Assembly (NCBI RefSeq): GCF_000165425.1
Contig: NW_001799599.1
Span: forward strand, 190,715 to 254,714
Direction of reading: 5' to 3'
Source of the DNA: Paramecium tetraurelia
Taxonomy: Eukaryota > Ciliophora > Oligohymenophorea > Peniculida > Parameciidae
Length of the DNA stretch: 64,000 nucleotides
The notes beneath the pieces were generated by a model that was not told where the DNA came from, did not search any database, and saw only the letters and a list, made by a program, of their open reading frames with translations. The position numbers and the translations under genes are program-made. Positions 1 through 13,391 of this stretch are shown one piece after another. Numbering within the stretch: the stretch's first letter is position 1; the number at the start of each line of letters is the position of its first letter.

Positions 1-340
1 AAAAAGAAGCTTCATACGATTGCTTTCCTATTAGCTTTCCTATTAAAGTAGATGTCCACTTTTAAATGTAATAATTTTCAATCTGATTTGTTTGAAGTTA
101 GATACCCATAATTTACTTTGCATGACATGTAATTAAATGTTCCAAGTTGTTAATAATTCAGATTTCAAACATATATAGCCAAATTTCTTGTTTGCTTATA
201 TTATTATGAATTACTTTTAGAATTAGATAATGTAGTATTTGCTTATGATGAGAATTGGAGAGTAATTTAGACTGACCCTTTTTAAAAAATCCTGAATAAG
301 ATTTCGCTATTTGGGGTGCAAGGATACAAATAAATTAATT
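1..340. other. AT-rich leader region upstream of the PIWI gene
   Basis: No convincing reading frame is visible on either strand. The stretch is strongly AT-rich, as intergenic DNA is elsewhere in this window. It probably holds the 5' flank of the PIWI gene and perhaps the end of a gene lying outside the window. Confidence 0.5.
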
Positions 341-2770
341 ATGTAAAAAATTAGTGATTTACCAAAGAGACCTGCAAGATCATAAAGGTTGGAACAAATA
401 AGCAGACGTATAAATCTGATTTCAAATCATTTTCCAATGAAGTTTATTTAGTAAAATCAAGCGATTAATATTTACGCAGTCGAGTTTGATCCACCAATAG
501 CAGATGATGCTAGAAAATTGAGAGATGAAATAGTTAGATTGGCAACTAAAGATCTTTAAATATAGGGATTATAAGAGTTCACAGTAATAAATTTTAAGAT
601 GATTTTAGTTAAGAGGCAAGAATATTTGGTCATCTTTCAATGTTAAGGATCGTTTGATAGCCAAAGCATCATTCTAAGAGTTAGAATATGTAGTTATAGC
701 ATAACACAAGAAGGAGTATACATTGTCAGACCTTTCAGAAACAACAACGAATCCAGTCACACAATCAATAAATGTAGCAGTTAAGAGATCTTTAAAGGAG
801 ATGGGTATGATAGAAATTGGTAGGTAATCTAAATTTTATGATCCAAAAAATATTGAATGCAATAGAGTATATCTATGATTTATAAATTAGATTAATGAAC
901 ATGGATTAAAAGTATGGAGAGGAGTTAAGACATCCTTCTAGTTCTACCAAGGCATGCCATTTCTTTAAATTGATTTTGCATCCAGAGTTCTTAGAGATCA
1001 GAATGCCTTAGAATTCATGTTAAGTCTCAACTCTAGAAATATTTAAGATATCAAAAATGAAATGATTGGATTAAGTGTATTGGCAGCCTATGGGAATTGC
1101 AGAATTTATAAAATAGATGACATTGATTTCAGTCTTTCTCCTGTGCATTCATTCTAATTGTAAGATGGAAAGTCTATCACTTATTAAGAATACTACAAAC
1201 AAAGATATAATATTTAAATCAAAGATCTCTAACAACCTCTTTTAGTATTCAAAGATAAAAGAAATCAAGATAAAATATCCTATTTAGTTCCTGAGTTATT
1301 GACTATGACAGGTTTGACTGATCGTTAAAGATGTGACTAGAGATGCATGCAAAGTGTTGCTAAATATACTAAATTGACACCTCAACAAAGAGATGATGAG
1401 ATATATGGGTTCTATCAGAAATTAAAAAAGTAACTTAGTAAATAGAATATTCAATTGAGTGATGATCAGAATGTCTGTGGATTTCAACTTCAAGCACCTC
1501 TAATATATATGGGTAATAAAGAATACTAAACTGATCAAAGTGGATTCTTCATGATCAAAGATCCTGTATTTTAAGGATCTCACATTCAAGATTGGTTTAT
1601 GGTTTACCATTCAAGAGGAAAGAATGATGATGACGATGTTGATTTTATAGTTTCGGAATTGTAAAAACAAGGAGAGAGAATCGGAATCAGAATTGAGAAA
1701 CCCTACTTTGTTATGCTTAAAGACAACAACATATAAAATTGGCTGTAGAGATTGACAGCTGAAATTGGAGACAAACCTCCATAATTGATAGTCACTTTTG
1801 TTAACGAAAGAGATAAAGATAGAATATATGGACATATCAAGAAGTACTGTTTTCAAGATCAAGGGATCAGTCATTAAAACATTCTAAGCAAATTCTTAAA
1901 AACCAAAAATCCTTCCAGCGTTGCTTCTAAAATAGCTTAATAAATGAGTATGAAATTAGGTAATCCTTTATGGGCCATCCCAAAACCAAATGGCATTTCA
2001 GATAAAACTATGGTTGTTGGCATCGATATCTATCATAAATTATTAACCAATCGGAAATCTTGTATGGGATTTGTTGCCTATTTGGAATCTGAGTGTTTAA
2101 ATACATTTGCTAAACCAATCATTATGAGAGAAGGTTAGGAAATGTCTTAAGAAGTTGGAAGAGTGATTGTAGAAGCTATCTCTGCTTATTTTGAAAGGAA
2201 TGGCAGAAAATATCTACCTGATACCATAATTGTATTTAGAGATGGTGTTGGAAATGCTTAAATTGAGGCACTTAAACAGACTGAAATACAATAAATGAAG
2301 AATGCCATTAAGAGTATCAATAAGAATTACAATCCATAATTTGCTGTTATTATGATCAATAAGAAAATCAATGATCGTTTCTTCATGGTCAATGGTGGTG
2401 GTGGGTAAAATCAGTAGAAATAGTAACTTTCTAATCCTCCTTCAGGAAGTGTCATCGCAGACAAGATAACATCCTCTAATTTTGATTATTTCATCACTGC
2501 TCAATATGTTACTTAGGGTACTTGCACTCCCACTCATTATAGAGTTTTAGAGAACAATACAAATTGGAGTGAAGAATTGTTTTGGTAATTAACTTATTAT
2601 CAATGCTTTAATTATTAGAATTGGACTGGAGCTGTCAGGTATTTATTCAATTAATATTATTTAGAGTACCATCCTGTGTGTAATATGCCCATAAATTAGC
2701 TTATCTAATAGGAGACACTTATCAAGGGAACATTCATAAACGATTGGCACATCTATAATGTTGTCTATGA
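341..2770 (+). CDS. PIWI-clade Argonaute protein, complete
   Basis: A small-RNA-guided Argonaute of about 784 aa. In ciliates this clade carries scnRNAs or siRNAs in DNA elimination and silencing. Three introns (584-608, 867-890, 2639-2664) are needed. After removal the coding length is an exact multiple of three and the TGA closes it. The start is the first ATG, MQKISDLPKR. An N-terminal domain (ISNHFPMKF near residue 30) precedes a PAZ-like middle and the PIWI domain. The RNase H triad is complete: Asp in VVGIDIYHK (about 543), Asp in VFRDGVGNAQ (about 614) and His in QYAHKLAYLIG (about 756). It should therefore be slicer-competent, which is inference. The last intron splits the VRVP motif, and without its removal the conserved C-terminus is lost. 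The next gene starts 81 bp downstream on the same strand. Confidence 0.95.
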
Positions 2771-2851
2771 CCATTTATTATTAATTTATATATATTATAT
2801 AAATTAAATTTTATAAAACTTACTTTTTTAATATATAAATATTATCATAAA

Positions 2852-3874
2852 ATGAAGTAATATCAAAAAAGCTTTATTGGAAAACCAAGAGATAGAAATC
2901 TAATCGTTAGATCCACTCTCAAATTACCCTAAATTAGGTAAGACATCTCAAATCATTAGAGTATCGGAACCATGAATATTCCCAATAGGTAATCAGAACA
3001 TATTCCCAATTCACGCTTTCATACTAAAACTAATACTAGAGATACTATTAAGGCAGTTGTTAAGGAACGTCCCCATTTTAAACAATTACCCACTGACAGA
3101 ACTATGCCTACTCTACCATCGTTAAATTCTCCAAGGTCTGAAGATGAGGGAGAATAAACACATAAAAGTTTGTTTTCAATTAGGAGAACTGTTATTGATA
3201 CTCTCTCATTGCGATAATCTCGAAGGACTAGTATGGAAAAGGAGAGAGCAAAGGAAGAAAAGAAAGAAGAAGATAGAGCTGATGCAAAACAACACAATAG
3301 GAACTCCAAAATATCTGAGGAATAATAATTACCAAATCAACAAAATTTGAAATTAAACAAATCAAATGAGGAACTCCTTCAAAATCATTAGAATCTAGAC
3401 GAAGTCTTAGAAGAACCAGTTGAAGAAATTAGACCAAAAAAGGAATCCTAATCAATTAGACCCAAAAATGAAAGTGTCTCTTCACAATTCACCTAACTTA
3501 CTGATGAAATACATTCAGTATGGGATAACGTTGATTTGTATTTGAGAGGAGTACAATTTGACGAATTTGATTAACAAGCTTAACTCCAATCATTTTTGCA
3601 ACTCTACAAAATGAGAAGTGGAGGATTCCCTGTAAGTTACTCATGATTAAATAAGGGCTAAAGAGAGAACTTGTCTAACGAAGAAGTAATCAGGAGAGCT
3701 GCTGAATATGCTAAAGGCAACCGCCAAGTATTTAAGAAGTACTTCCCAACTAAACAAGTAGTGTTTGAAAATGACGAAGATTACACACAATCCTATAATG
3801 TTAATAGTGATGCTAATTTTTAAAAATTCTAAAAGTATATTCAGAAATATAATCAATAATAAGAAGAATAATGA
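2852..3874 (+). CDS. Hypothetical charged protein, 332 aa
   Basis: I do not recognise this protein. One 24-nt intron (3632-3655, ending AAG and containing an in-frame TGA) gives an exact frame from MKQYQKSFIG to TGA. The N-terminal half is basic and polar. The middle is rich in Glu, Lys, Arg and Gln (EEKKEEDRADAKQ) and is probably disordered or coiled coil. The C-terminal third looks more ordered (SVWDNVDLYLRGVQFDEF, then AEYAKGNRQVFKKYF), so any domain is likely there. There is no signal peptide or membrane segment. It follows the PIWI gene by 81 bp on the same strand, but co-transcription is not implied in ciliates. Confidence 0.75.
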
Positions 3875-4806
3875 ATTATATCTCATAATCATAATTAATA
3901 ATATCAATTTATACTTCATAATGAGTACTCATTCAATTCCTTCACTTATAAATCTATCTTAAATCTGTCAATTATTTATCATTATTGTTAAATTTCATAT
4001 TCAATCATTGAGAACTATTAAAAATTCTTAATCTTGAACAGAATTACCAAAATAAGGTGTTTCTGTTCTTTGAACACTAATTCTGAGGTTGGGAAGATAA
4101 ATCTAAATCAAAAATAATTCCCTAAAATTTTTGAACAAAAATTAACCTAGTAGATCCCAAAAGAAAGTTATTTGAATAAAGAATGCCTTTATTAAGTTAC
4201 AACTTAGGGGGCATTTTATTTAAAAGTTCTTTTTAAAAAATTCTGAAAATCAAATATCTTACATCCAAATATGAAAGTATTATCCTCTCATTTATTTGAG
4301 GTTGGTTTAAAATTGACTTCCTAAATTGATCCAAAAAACATGATATGGATTACTTTCGGAACTCAACCACATATAATTAATAAAATTTGAACAATTTAGT
4401 TAATAAAGATTCAGGCCCATTTTTCAAGGATCACTTTCTTTTTATAGACACTACTCTACTAGAAATACAATACATTTTGCTAATACATTATTTTAATACT
4501 AAGTAATCTTCATGCCTAATGTTATTTATAAATAAAGAAATTGTTTTTGGTTTTAAATATTTTTAGAATATTTGAGCCAATATTCCTTTATATTAAGGTT
4601 ATAGCCAATTCAATTTGTTTAGTGAAGTATATCTTCTTTATATCGATTTGAGAATATCTTTAAATATACTTATATTAAGGGGGAATAGATTCCCAAATTA
4701 ATACAAATAATATCAAATAAAATCGAATTTCTGAGAATCTTTAGCCTATAATTAAAAATTAATATCATTTATTAGAAATAGAATCATATGCCAAATATTA
4801 TTATAT
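3875..4806. other. Long intergenic spacer, about 930 bp
   Basis: No sustained reading frame is seen on either strand using TGA as the only stop. Spacers this long are unusual here, since many neighbours are less than 100 bp apart. An imperfect inverted repeat around 4181-4222 (AATGCC against GGCATT, with AT-rich arms) is the only structure noticed. The region may hold the promoter of the downstream channel gene or relics too decayed to recognise. Confidence 0.45.
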
Positions 4807-7800
4807 ATGTTTGATTTTTCTGAAAGTTTAATTCGAAATAATTTTCAGGACAAAGAGTTCAAAGGCCCAATTAATCATCTGTTAAATAAAAAGATAGCGT
4901 TTTAAGAAAGTGATAATTAGGGAAGAAGCATTAATACCTTTATGATCCCTGATAATATGATGCTATAAAACACTCCTCCTCTGACTCCTAAAAATGGAGA
5001 TAAATATAAAACTATAGGACCAAGGTAGTCTGAATTTCAATCTGCCTATGAAATAGATGAAATTGAATCTGAGAAGGAGAGCAAACCTTAATTTTTGAGA
5101 TTAATCATAGCTAAAAGTTTACAAAACAATTTTATAAATAACCTTTGGAATAGATCATATCTAAGGAAACTGCATTAATTATCTACTTATTAAATTGAAT
5201 AATTAGATGATTTATAATTTGAGTAGGATGGATTTTCAAATATTGCTTATCCTAATTAGAGGTCCTTAATTCAATCTCTCGCTTTTTGGAACCTAATTGA
5301 TGTATTTACCCCTTATAGCAAATTCATAGTGATTTGGGATGTGTTCCAAATTCTCACCTATATTATGATCTTCTTTTGGTTACCTTACAAGATCTCTTTT
5401 GAAATATATTACATAAGTGAATTATTTGACGGGGATAGAGGCAGTAAGATTATAGAAATTGTGCTCCTCTCTATTTTGTCACTTGATGTAGTGGTTGGAC
5501 TCAATCTGGCATTTATTTACAAGGGATAAATCATCAAAGATAGAAAAAGAGTAATAATCAATTATTTTAACTAATATGCATTTGTAGATTTAGTAAATAT
5601 TACATTTTATTTATGGTCTCATTATCCACTGTTTCAGCTTAGCTCTTTATTCCGTACCTAAGTTCGAAAGACAGCAATATGCTCATCCTACAAATAGTGC
5701 TGGGTGCAATATTCTACATACTCAGAATAACAAAAATCAATAAGATTTTAGCATAAATCTAAGAGTAATCATAGTTTTATCTAGATTTTTTAACCTCAAT
5801 GGATCACTTAATGACATGGTTGGTCTCATGAAATTGCTTATGATAATAATATTTATAGCTCACATCTGTGGATGCACATGGCATGGGATAGCACATTACA
5901 CAAGTAATTATACTTGGTTGGATGCTTACAACTTAAGAGAGAAAACAAATAGTACTAGATACAATTACTCAATATATTGGGCGACCATGACAATGACAAC
6001 TGTAGGTTATGGTGATATCACAGCTCAAAATAACCTGGAATTATTAATGAATAACATAACCATGTTTGTAGCCAGCATAGTTTTTGCTTATTCTGTTAAT
6101 AGCATAGGAATATTCGTGTCTAATATGTACAAAGGAACAATGGAATACAGCAGGACAGTTACTTTGATTAATACCTTTATGTCTAAGAATAAAATTCAAT
6201 TTGATTTACAGACAAGAATAAGAAGTTATTTAGAGTACATTTGGTAGGAAGAATAAGAAATGAATGACGATGAGGTTGGTTCAATTGTGAAAAAGTTGAG
6301 TAGACATCTCTAAGATGAATTATAATATCAATTGCGAGGTAACATTCTTAAGAATTGTAAAATCATTATGAAATTGTTTTCTGAACAATTTCTCAAGAAT
6401 CTCCTTTAATCTATGGAGGAATTGTCATTTAGTCCTGATGAAAGAATAATTACATGTAATTAAATAGACGATTGCTCGTTATATATAATTACTAAAGGGG
6501 AAGTAGAGTTAATATTCTCAGGGAAAAATTAGTTAGGAGACATGATAAAGAGAAACTCGATCAAAATACTCAAGTAATATTAGTCTTTTGGAGAGGTTGC
6601 ATTTTTTACTGGAAATCCTAGAACAGCTACTGCGATCTCTAAAGGATTTACAAGGGCGTTTAAAATAAAAAGAGAAAATTTTCTGGCTATTTTACAATAG
6701 TTTTCCCAAATGATTACGAAAAAAGTTTTGTGATGCAAGAGATAGATTAATTAACAATGAATTCTCTTCTCTATAATTAAATTGTTATAGTTGCAATAGT
6801 AATAGACATCTTATAAATAATTGTCACATTTTGCATTTTTGTGCTGACCAAGAAAAGATACTCAAGAAAGAATTATTTCCAGTAGAATAATAAAGAAGTC
6901 TTGCATTTAGCAGAGCAAAAAAAACTAAAGAGGTTTGTGCATTTACAATGTAGAAGTATTTTTCAGGAAGAGCTCATGATCTGATTTAGGATATGTACCA
7001 ATAGGAAAAGGGTGGTACTGAAATTGAGGATGGTGATTCACATACAATGCCTATAAATGATGCATACGAAAATGATGATGAGGATGATGACGGTAAATAT
7101 ATAATTGTAATTATTAGACTTACCATCTTCTATAAATCAACAAAGAAGTTACTCTGCAAGTCTGAGTAAGGTAAGTTCAAAATTATAATAACAATAGTAA
7201 TAACAATAACAATAATAAATTGAAGTGGAAGATTAAGAATTAGACAATAAAGGATATCATCGTAAATAATGTCCTCCGAGATAGACTGTTTAGACAGCAG
7301 GATTTGGTTATAACTCAAAACATAAAGAAAGTATTATATTATACAAGTGTTATAGCTGTATGGAATGTAGAGAAATTGAGCGATTCCTAAAATTCATCAG
7401 AAGGGCAAGATCAAGTCATTCCTCTATCGTCGCATCCTTTATCAACATCTAATGAATTAATTAATAAATACTAATCATCAAAGAAACTACTCTCAAGAAG
7501 TGGATCTGTAGATGATCCTTCTTACATTCATCCAGAAATTCGAAATTCTAAATAGTAAGTGCATTCAAAAAATCAATCCGATCTTGATCGTCATACTGCA
7601 ACAAGGGAACAACCTCGAAAAATAACATAAAGAACTAGAACACATAATGATGACCCAACTGTTATAACAGATAATCTGACATAAAATAATGCATGTTAGT
7701 TATAGTTAGCTCCAACTATTACTACTATTTTCTAAGATTTTGATAAAATGAGCATCTTTTAGTATTATTAGCCTTTCAATAATTATGATGCAGTAATAAA

Positions 7801-7930
7801 AAGGTATCGAATATCAATTATTCATTAAGATATACAAGGGCATAAAAATTCTTTGGTAAAAAGAGATTATATCCTGAAAGTTCTCTTTATTCATTTTACT
7901 TTATGGCAATAAAGAAAGGATTTAAATTGA
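4807..7930 (+). CDS. Cyclic-nucleotide-gated / EAG-like K+ channel with apparent frame breaks
   Basis: A six-transmembrane channel with a K+ selectivity filter (TTVGYGDIT, about residue 394), then a C-linker and a cyclic-nucleotide-binding domain (FGEVAFFTGNPRTATA). A CX2CX4HX4C zinc knuckle follows at 6783-6824, then a Gln-rich tail. Start MFDFSESLIRNN. Introns lie at 5765-5784 (only 20 nt), 7093-7117 and 7331-7355. Three single-base frame breaks remain, each at a T or A run one base short of the open frame: near 5610 (in S3), near 6701 and near 6721 (just after the binding domain). With these allowed for, the frame closes at about 1018 aa. Short base runs suggest assembly error rather than decay, because similar breaks occur in two unrelated genes here. 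A pseudogene cannot be excluded. The product would sit in the plasma or ciliary membrane. Confidence 0.85.
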
Positions 7931-8126
7931 GAAAATTAGGACAATAATCTCCCATTGGATTACAACGATTCGCTTGTGGTTTTAAATTAATAAAAAGATA
8001 ACCAAAAAGAATGAGATAGCCTACATTAGCGGAATAAAGTGAAATTTTGTTTTAAATTAAATGAATATCTAATTTATAATTATATCATCTCTTATCAACA
8101 TCGAATGACATAAATCCCAGCTAAGG

Positions 8127-11100
8127 TCATTATTCTTACAAAATGCTTTTCATTTGATGCAAAAAGTTCTTTTATTGAATCTATTCATACGGCATTGTCC
8201 TCAAAAATAAAATGATATACTAAAAGTCTATTTTGTGATATAATTGTGTCAAATATCCATATAATAAATACATTAACCCAACACTATTCAATATTATAAA
8301 TAATTACCTTATACCAACAGCTATTTCATAAAACAAGATTACTAAAACATATTTACTATAATATTCGTTTTAGAAATTATATAATTCACCGAGTTAATCA
8401 CTAAACACATTTGTTGTTTCTGAAAAATAAGCTAAAAATGTATTTATGAATGTTTGACTTTAAACAAAACTAATTAGTTCATCCTCATTATTCTCAAATT
8501 AATCATTGGCTAATTCAAACAGAAATTCTGTCAGCTTTACTTTTTCAATATTATTAATCAAACTCATCATTCCTCTATCTATTAATGAATGCATCTCTTT
8601 ATAAGGATATTGATTATCATAACAATATTTAATTTTATCCTTATAATTTAAGCAATAATCTGAAATTAATAAGTCTAGTATTGAATCCTCTTACAAGTAT
8701 TCAAGATTTAGAATGATATCATTTGATATCTTGATCAATAAGTTCATGCTATCGTTAAATTAAGTAATCACCATGTTAGCCAATTAATCAGATATATCTA
8801 AAATCGTATTCGTTTTAATAAGAGTTCCATAAAGTAATCCAGAATCAAGAACTAGATTAAGTTTTAAAAAGGATTTCTCAATTTCTAAAAATTTATCTTT
8901 ATAATAGTTTTGTTATAACAATGATCCAGTTAGAATGAATAAACATAGCACTGTAACAATTATAAAGTTTGGGAATATGTAACGGTGATTTAGATTTCCC
9001 TCTAATTCATGGATCTTTTTATTTTATTGTCTCTCAATATGAAGTTCTTCTTAGACAATGGCTACATAAGAAGTTAACTTCCAATTCTTAGAATTCGTAT
9101 CATAGAGTGAATTTTATTCAAATTTAGTTTCAAACGTTTCCTTTATTATAGAGAGCCTAGCTATGTGATTTTATATTTTGATTATGTTTGTTTATTGTAT
9201 CAATCTAAGGATTTAAATTACGGCTTACTACTTTGCATATAAAAATTTTATTTAATACACAATAAAACAAAAGCTTAAGAGAGTAAACACAAGTGTTTAA
9301 ATTAAATCTGATTGTTAATCCATATAGTTATCCACTTCTTATGTAATAGTTCGATAGAAGTAAGAGAATATATAATGTGTATTATTTGTAAAGTTAAATG
9401 TAAAATGTGTAGAGTTGTAGTAAGCTTGTCTCATTTAGTTATTAAATTATTCCAAGATAATATGAAATTATTCTAAATCGATGCTCTCATCCTTAGAATA
9501 ATGATTCAAAATTAAATATTCTTAATTCTATATATTTTAAATATAAATTGATTCGGCTTGGGTTTAAGCCATTTGGATAATGTACTAATTTTAATTAATT
9601 ATTGACTGTTATGATAGTTTGACAACATCATGTAAATTGAGTTTGATAGCTAGTAATTTATGAAATTCAACTTTTGTTAAAGTATTTTATATAAATCTAT
9701 CGTTACTTGAGACATGTTGTTAAACTTCATTACTTTCTAATCCTATATTGATTATTAACAAAAGGATAACACAAAAAGAAAAATATGTGAATTTCTTTAG
9801 GCAAGATAGGGTAAAGTTTGATTTAGAGATATGATCGAGATACAAAAATGCATCCTTGAGAATATTGATTTGTTTCTTAAATGTCTTATTAGTTGCCAAT
9901 TAGAATTAGGTTTTGGTTTTTTACTTTTAATTTGAGTCTTTATTCTATTTTACTCTATTCTTTTGATTATTATGATCTTCCTCTTATTCTTACTAATTAA
10001 TTCCTTTTCTTTCAAAGATAATTTCTTAAAATTCCTATTCAACTGCTTACATTACATCATCATCATCTTATTAAATATTTATACTTTATAATTCTATTCT
10101 AGTTGTTAATAATTATTTTTTTGGTTATCTATCAGTTTATAATTTCAACAATCTAGAAGTATTTTCGAAATCATAAGATTACATTTTTTATTTTGATACA
10201 CTTATGGATGATAAGTAATTATTTAATAATGTTTATCTTTCATGTTCTATTTTATTTAAATATAAAAGATGATTATTTAATTTGATATGTTTGATCTAAT
10301 TCTCAATTTCCTTATTTGATTGTGGTCTCTCAGAGTTGATGATTTCGATCTCATCAACTGGAAATTCACATGAAGATTTATCTACTTTGCTTGATCTTGA
10401 TCTTGATTTTGATTTTCTGGTTTTATAGGAAGTAAATTGGTCAAGAGTGTGTTTTTAAGTGTAATCCTATTTACAATCTTTAATTTCTAATAAGAAATAT
10501 CCTAATGTTCTTTTACCAATTTAAATTTTTCGAAAGGACAATGAATACATTATTTAAATTCTGCCTCTGTTTGTTTTTTGACTTTCCCCTAATTGATCCA
10601 ACATTTATCTTATAGAATTGTTATAATTATTATTCAATATCTACCATTCGCAACCCTCAAAGTTGAGATCTTTGCTATGTTGAAGTGATTCATCAAATTC
10701 TGAGATTTAGACTGTACTAGGTTTTGATGTTTGCAAATAAGTTTTTTAAGAGATAAAGTTAGAAAAAGATAACGCATGATTAGATGAGTACTACTATCTC
10801 ATTATAATTTAATTAGCACCGACTACACAATTGAAGTGATTTTCAGGATACTACCAATATGATGTCAACTCATTAAGCGTATAATTTTAATGCCTTTCAA
10901 TATTCTATTTTAGATTATATATCTAATCAATTATATTATCTATATAATATTAGATTAGTGCTCCCTTTTCAATAATCTCATTAATTGTTATTCTTTTAGA
11001 AAAATTGTCAAAAATCAAACTCTAAAGTGTAAACTCAAAATAATTCTATGTCATCCCAAACAATTTTCCATTCATCCCAAATATGATTGACTCATTGTAA

Positions 11101-13046
11101 TTTTACTCCTTTGTTAGTATTGCATTGATGAAATAGTCATTTTCTGCTTAAATGGGTAGAATATGGATGTAACAGGGAACTATGTATCCTTTTGGATTCA
11201 GACAGAACGTTGATTAACCTTATTGAGATAGATTAGATTGTCCTTTATAAATAAAGGTTTCAGTCAATTAATCATGGATTGTGGCCAAATAAGAAGGCAT
11301 CAAATCTAAACTTGATTTAATCAATGATATATCTTCAATGGAAGTTTCAAGGAATTTACTCATTTATTCATAATTTGGTTTGATCAATTTGTTTACATTA
11401 TAAATTAGAGAAGTTCTTATTAGTAGTGACCTGTCTAATGTAAATAACATTTATACTCATTACTAATTAATTGCTATCGATTGTCAAGAATTGTTGATAC
11501 TTTTCAAATCTAAACACTTCATTAATCTTCTCCTCCATTTATTAAGCCTAAATACATTTATCAATATACTTTAAATAGATCAACATTTACTACGCAATAA
11601 TATACTTGTTGCAATCTTAAACTCATCACATCTAATTGTGAACTACACCATAATGTATGACTATTTAAATTATATATTTTTTCGAATAACAACTTCATTT
11701 ACTTGATTTATAATCCTTAGTTTCGAGATGCTTGATAAAACTACATCAAATCAAATTAATTCATAACTGTTTAATTCCAAAATTTTATAAGATTTTCCAT
11801 TACTTTTTAAAGTTGATCAATTACTAATTGACAAACTTTCTATGATTAATAAGAAGTGGAAATGTAACTAGCAATCTCAATTTTAGAAATATTTAATTTT
11901 TAAAATGTCAACACTGCAGATTAATAATAAAAGTCTTCATTCTACTCTTTATGCAACTCTACTAATGCACGTAATGGCCATTTCTTTTATACAAAGTTAG
12001 CATATATCAATTTATGTCTTTCATTTCTTGCTTTTCTCTTGAGAATACATTCGATTATGTCATAAAAAGCCTTGCATTTCACACATTTATGATTGTTCTT
12101 AAATATCTGCAACTGTATTCTGGCTTGTTTATCTACTAAACAATTTTTATAGATCTTCCCAGCTAACTAACACAATAATATTGAATCCCCTTGTATTAAA
12201 ACTTTTTGTGTTTTTATGTTCAATAATTAAGAGTAAAAATACAAAATCACCGTTGATATTATCAAGTAGTCCATCAGAGTGAGTTTTGCTAAAAGGGTAA
12301 TGCTCAAAATCAAAAATAATAAGTTCTATCTTACTCTTCCATCAGATTGGTCAGTGAATTTAAACGCATTTAGTGATATATTAGACAGAAATACAAATAG
12401 TTAGAAAATAAAAGTTAAGGTATCATCCAAGAATGAAAGATAAATAGTAATAAATTCTGCAAGCTTCACTAGAATTCTTATCAAAATGATATTATTGTTA
12501 ACATCTTCATATTAATGGAGTGCATCTCCTCTTTGAAAAAATACAACCAGAATAGTCAAAAACATAGAAATTAATAGGTTTATCAATGCTATTGCAAAAA
12601 GCAATGCAGATTATGTAAAACATAATTTTATATTTAACCAGATGATTGGGATGAAAAATACATTAGGATACACATTTATAACCAAATTGATGATGATTAT
12701 TAGCAGTTTCCATTTTTTTGAATTCTATATGTAGTTGAGTATAATATTTGCACATAAACTGATTATGAGAATTACATTGAAAATTAAAAAGAGAATCTGA
12801 ATTATTGTGAAGTATTTCTCATCCATTATGTTAAAAATGAATGTTCCTCTTATCAGAGAATATATTGTGCTAATATTAAAGTATTTTATACATAATATCA
12901 GATTGAGGTTTGAATTCTCCACTTAAATTGAAAAACTATGTCAAATATAAGAAATAGGTTAATCCTTAAATTTGCCAACTTAAGTAGTTTTCATCAAAAT
13001 TCAGCAAATAATGAAAGCTTCTACACTAATTTGTCAACCTTTTCAT
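8127..13046 (-). CDS. Large multi-pass membrane protein, TmcB-like PAS family (copy 1)
   Basis: This is one of three paralogues in the window. N-terminal membrane segments (around 12900-12200) are followed by a Cys pair (KCVKCKAFYDIIECI), a cytoplasmic region with a PAS-like core (SIIFGMNGKLFGMTQNYF, about 11060) and C-terminal membrane helices (NFIIVTVLCLFILTGSLL, about 8960). The protein ends RTMPYEQ...ILQEQ at a TGA. The last intron is 8284-8307. From memory the layout resembles ciliate PAS/TmcB-like membrane proteins, which lack a firm function but are suspected sensors. The start at MKRLTNQCRSFHYLL is the best candidate. The frame between that exon and the first membrane helix (about 12900-12930) does not join with a normal-sized intron, so a sequence error, an odd intron or a decayed 5' end is possible. 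More introns are likely than I located. Confidence 0.7.
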
Positions 13047-13100
13047 AATGAGATTATGTCTCCAAATTGATAACAAATAAATTAATTAAGAAATATTTTA

Positions 13101-13306
13101 TCAGTAAATTAAGATTGAATTTATTGTTACATCAATATTATTTTCTTGCACTTCTTTCCTATTTACACTGGCATTGCTTTCTATAAATATTACGTTCTAA
13201 TGATAGTAATTTTCATAAAACAGCATTAAATTTAAGAATTTATTACTAGAATCATGTTACAAGTAATCAATAAATATTTAAGAATAGTTTTTATTTTGTT
13301 GTAATT
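13101..13306 (-). pseudogene. Short orphan coding-like fragment
   Basis: Between two minus-strand genes lies an open stretch of about 65 codons with protein-like composition (NKFLNLMLFYENYYHQ, then ESNASVNRKEVQ), ending at a TGA. No ATG lies near its upstream end and no standard intron links it to either neighbour. It does not match the N-termini of the other two members of the PAS-like membrane family here. It may be an exon of the 8127-13046 gene that I failed to connect, or a relic of another gene. Confidence 0.3.
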
Positions 13307-13391
13307 ATCAAGATGATTATATATTTAGTATTGTATTCTGGATTTAATTATATTGATGAAGGAGAAATATTCAAATTCAAAAAATGTTCTA

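Noticed and set aside
4170-4225. Imperfect inverted repeat in the long spacer before the first CNG gene
   Set aside because: Arms are short, AT-rich and mismatched, so no more than expected by chance in this composition.
5580-5660. Unexcised internal eliminated sequence bounded by TA as the cause of the S3 frame break
   Set aside because: No TA-TA pair at a normal length restores the reading frame, whereas a single extra T does.
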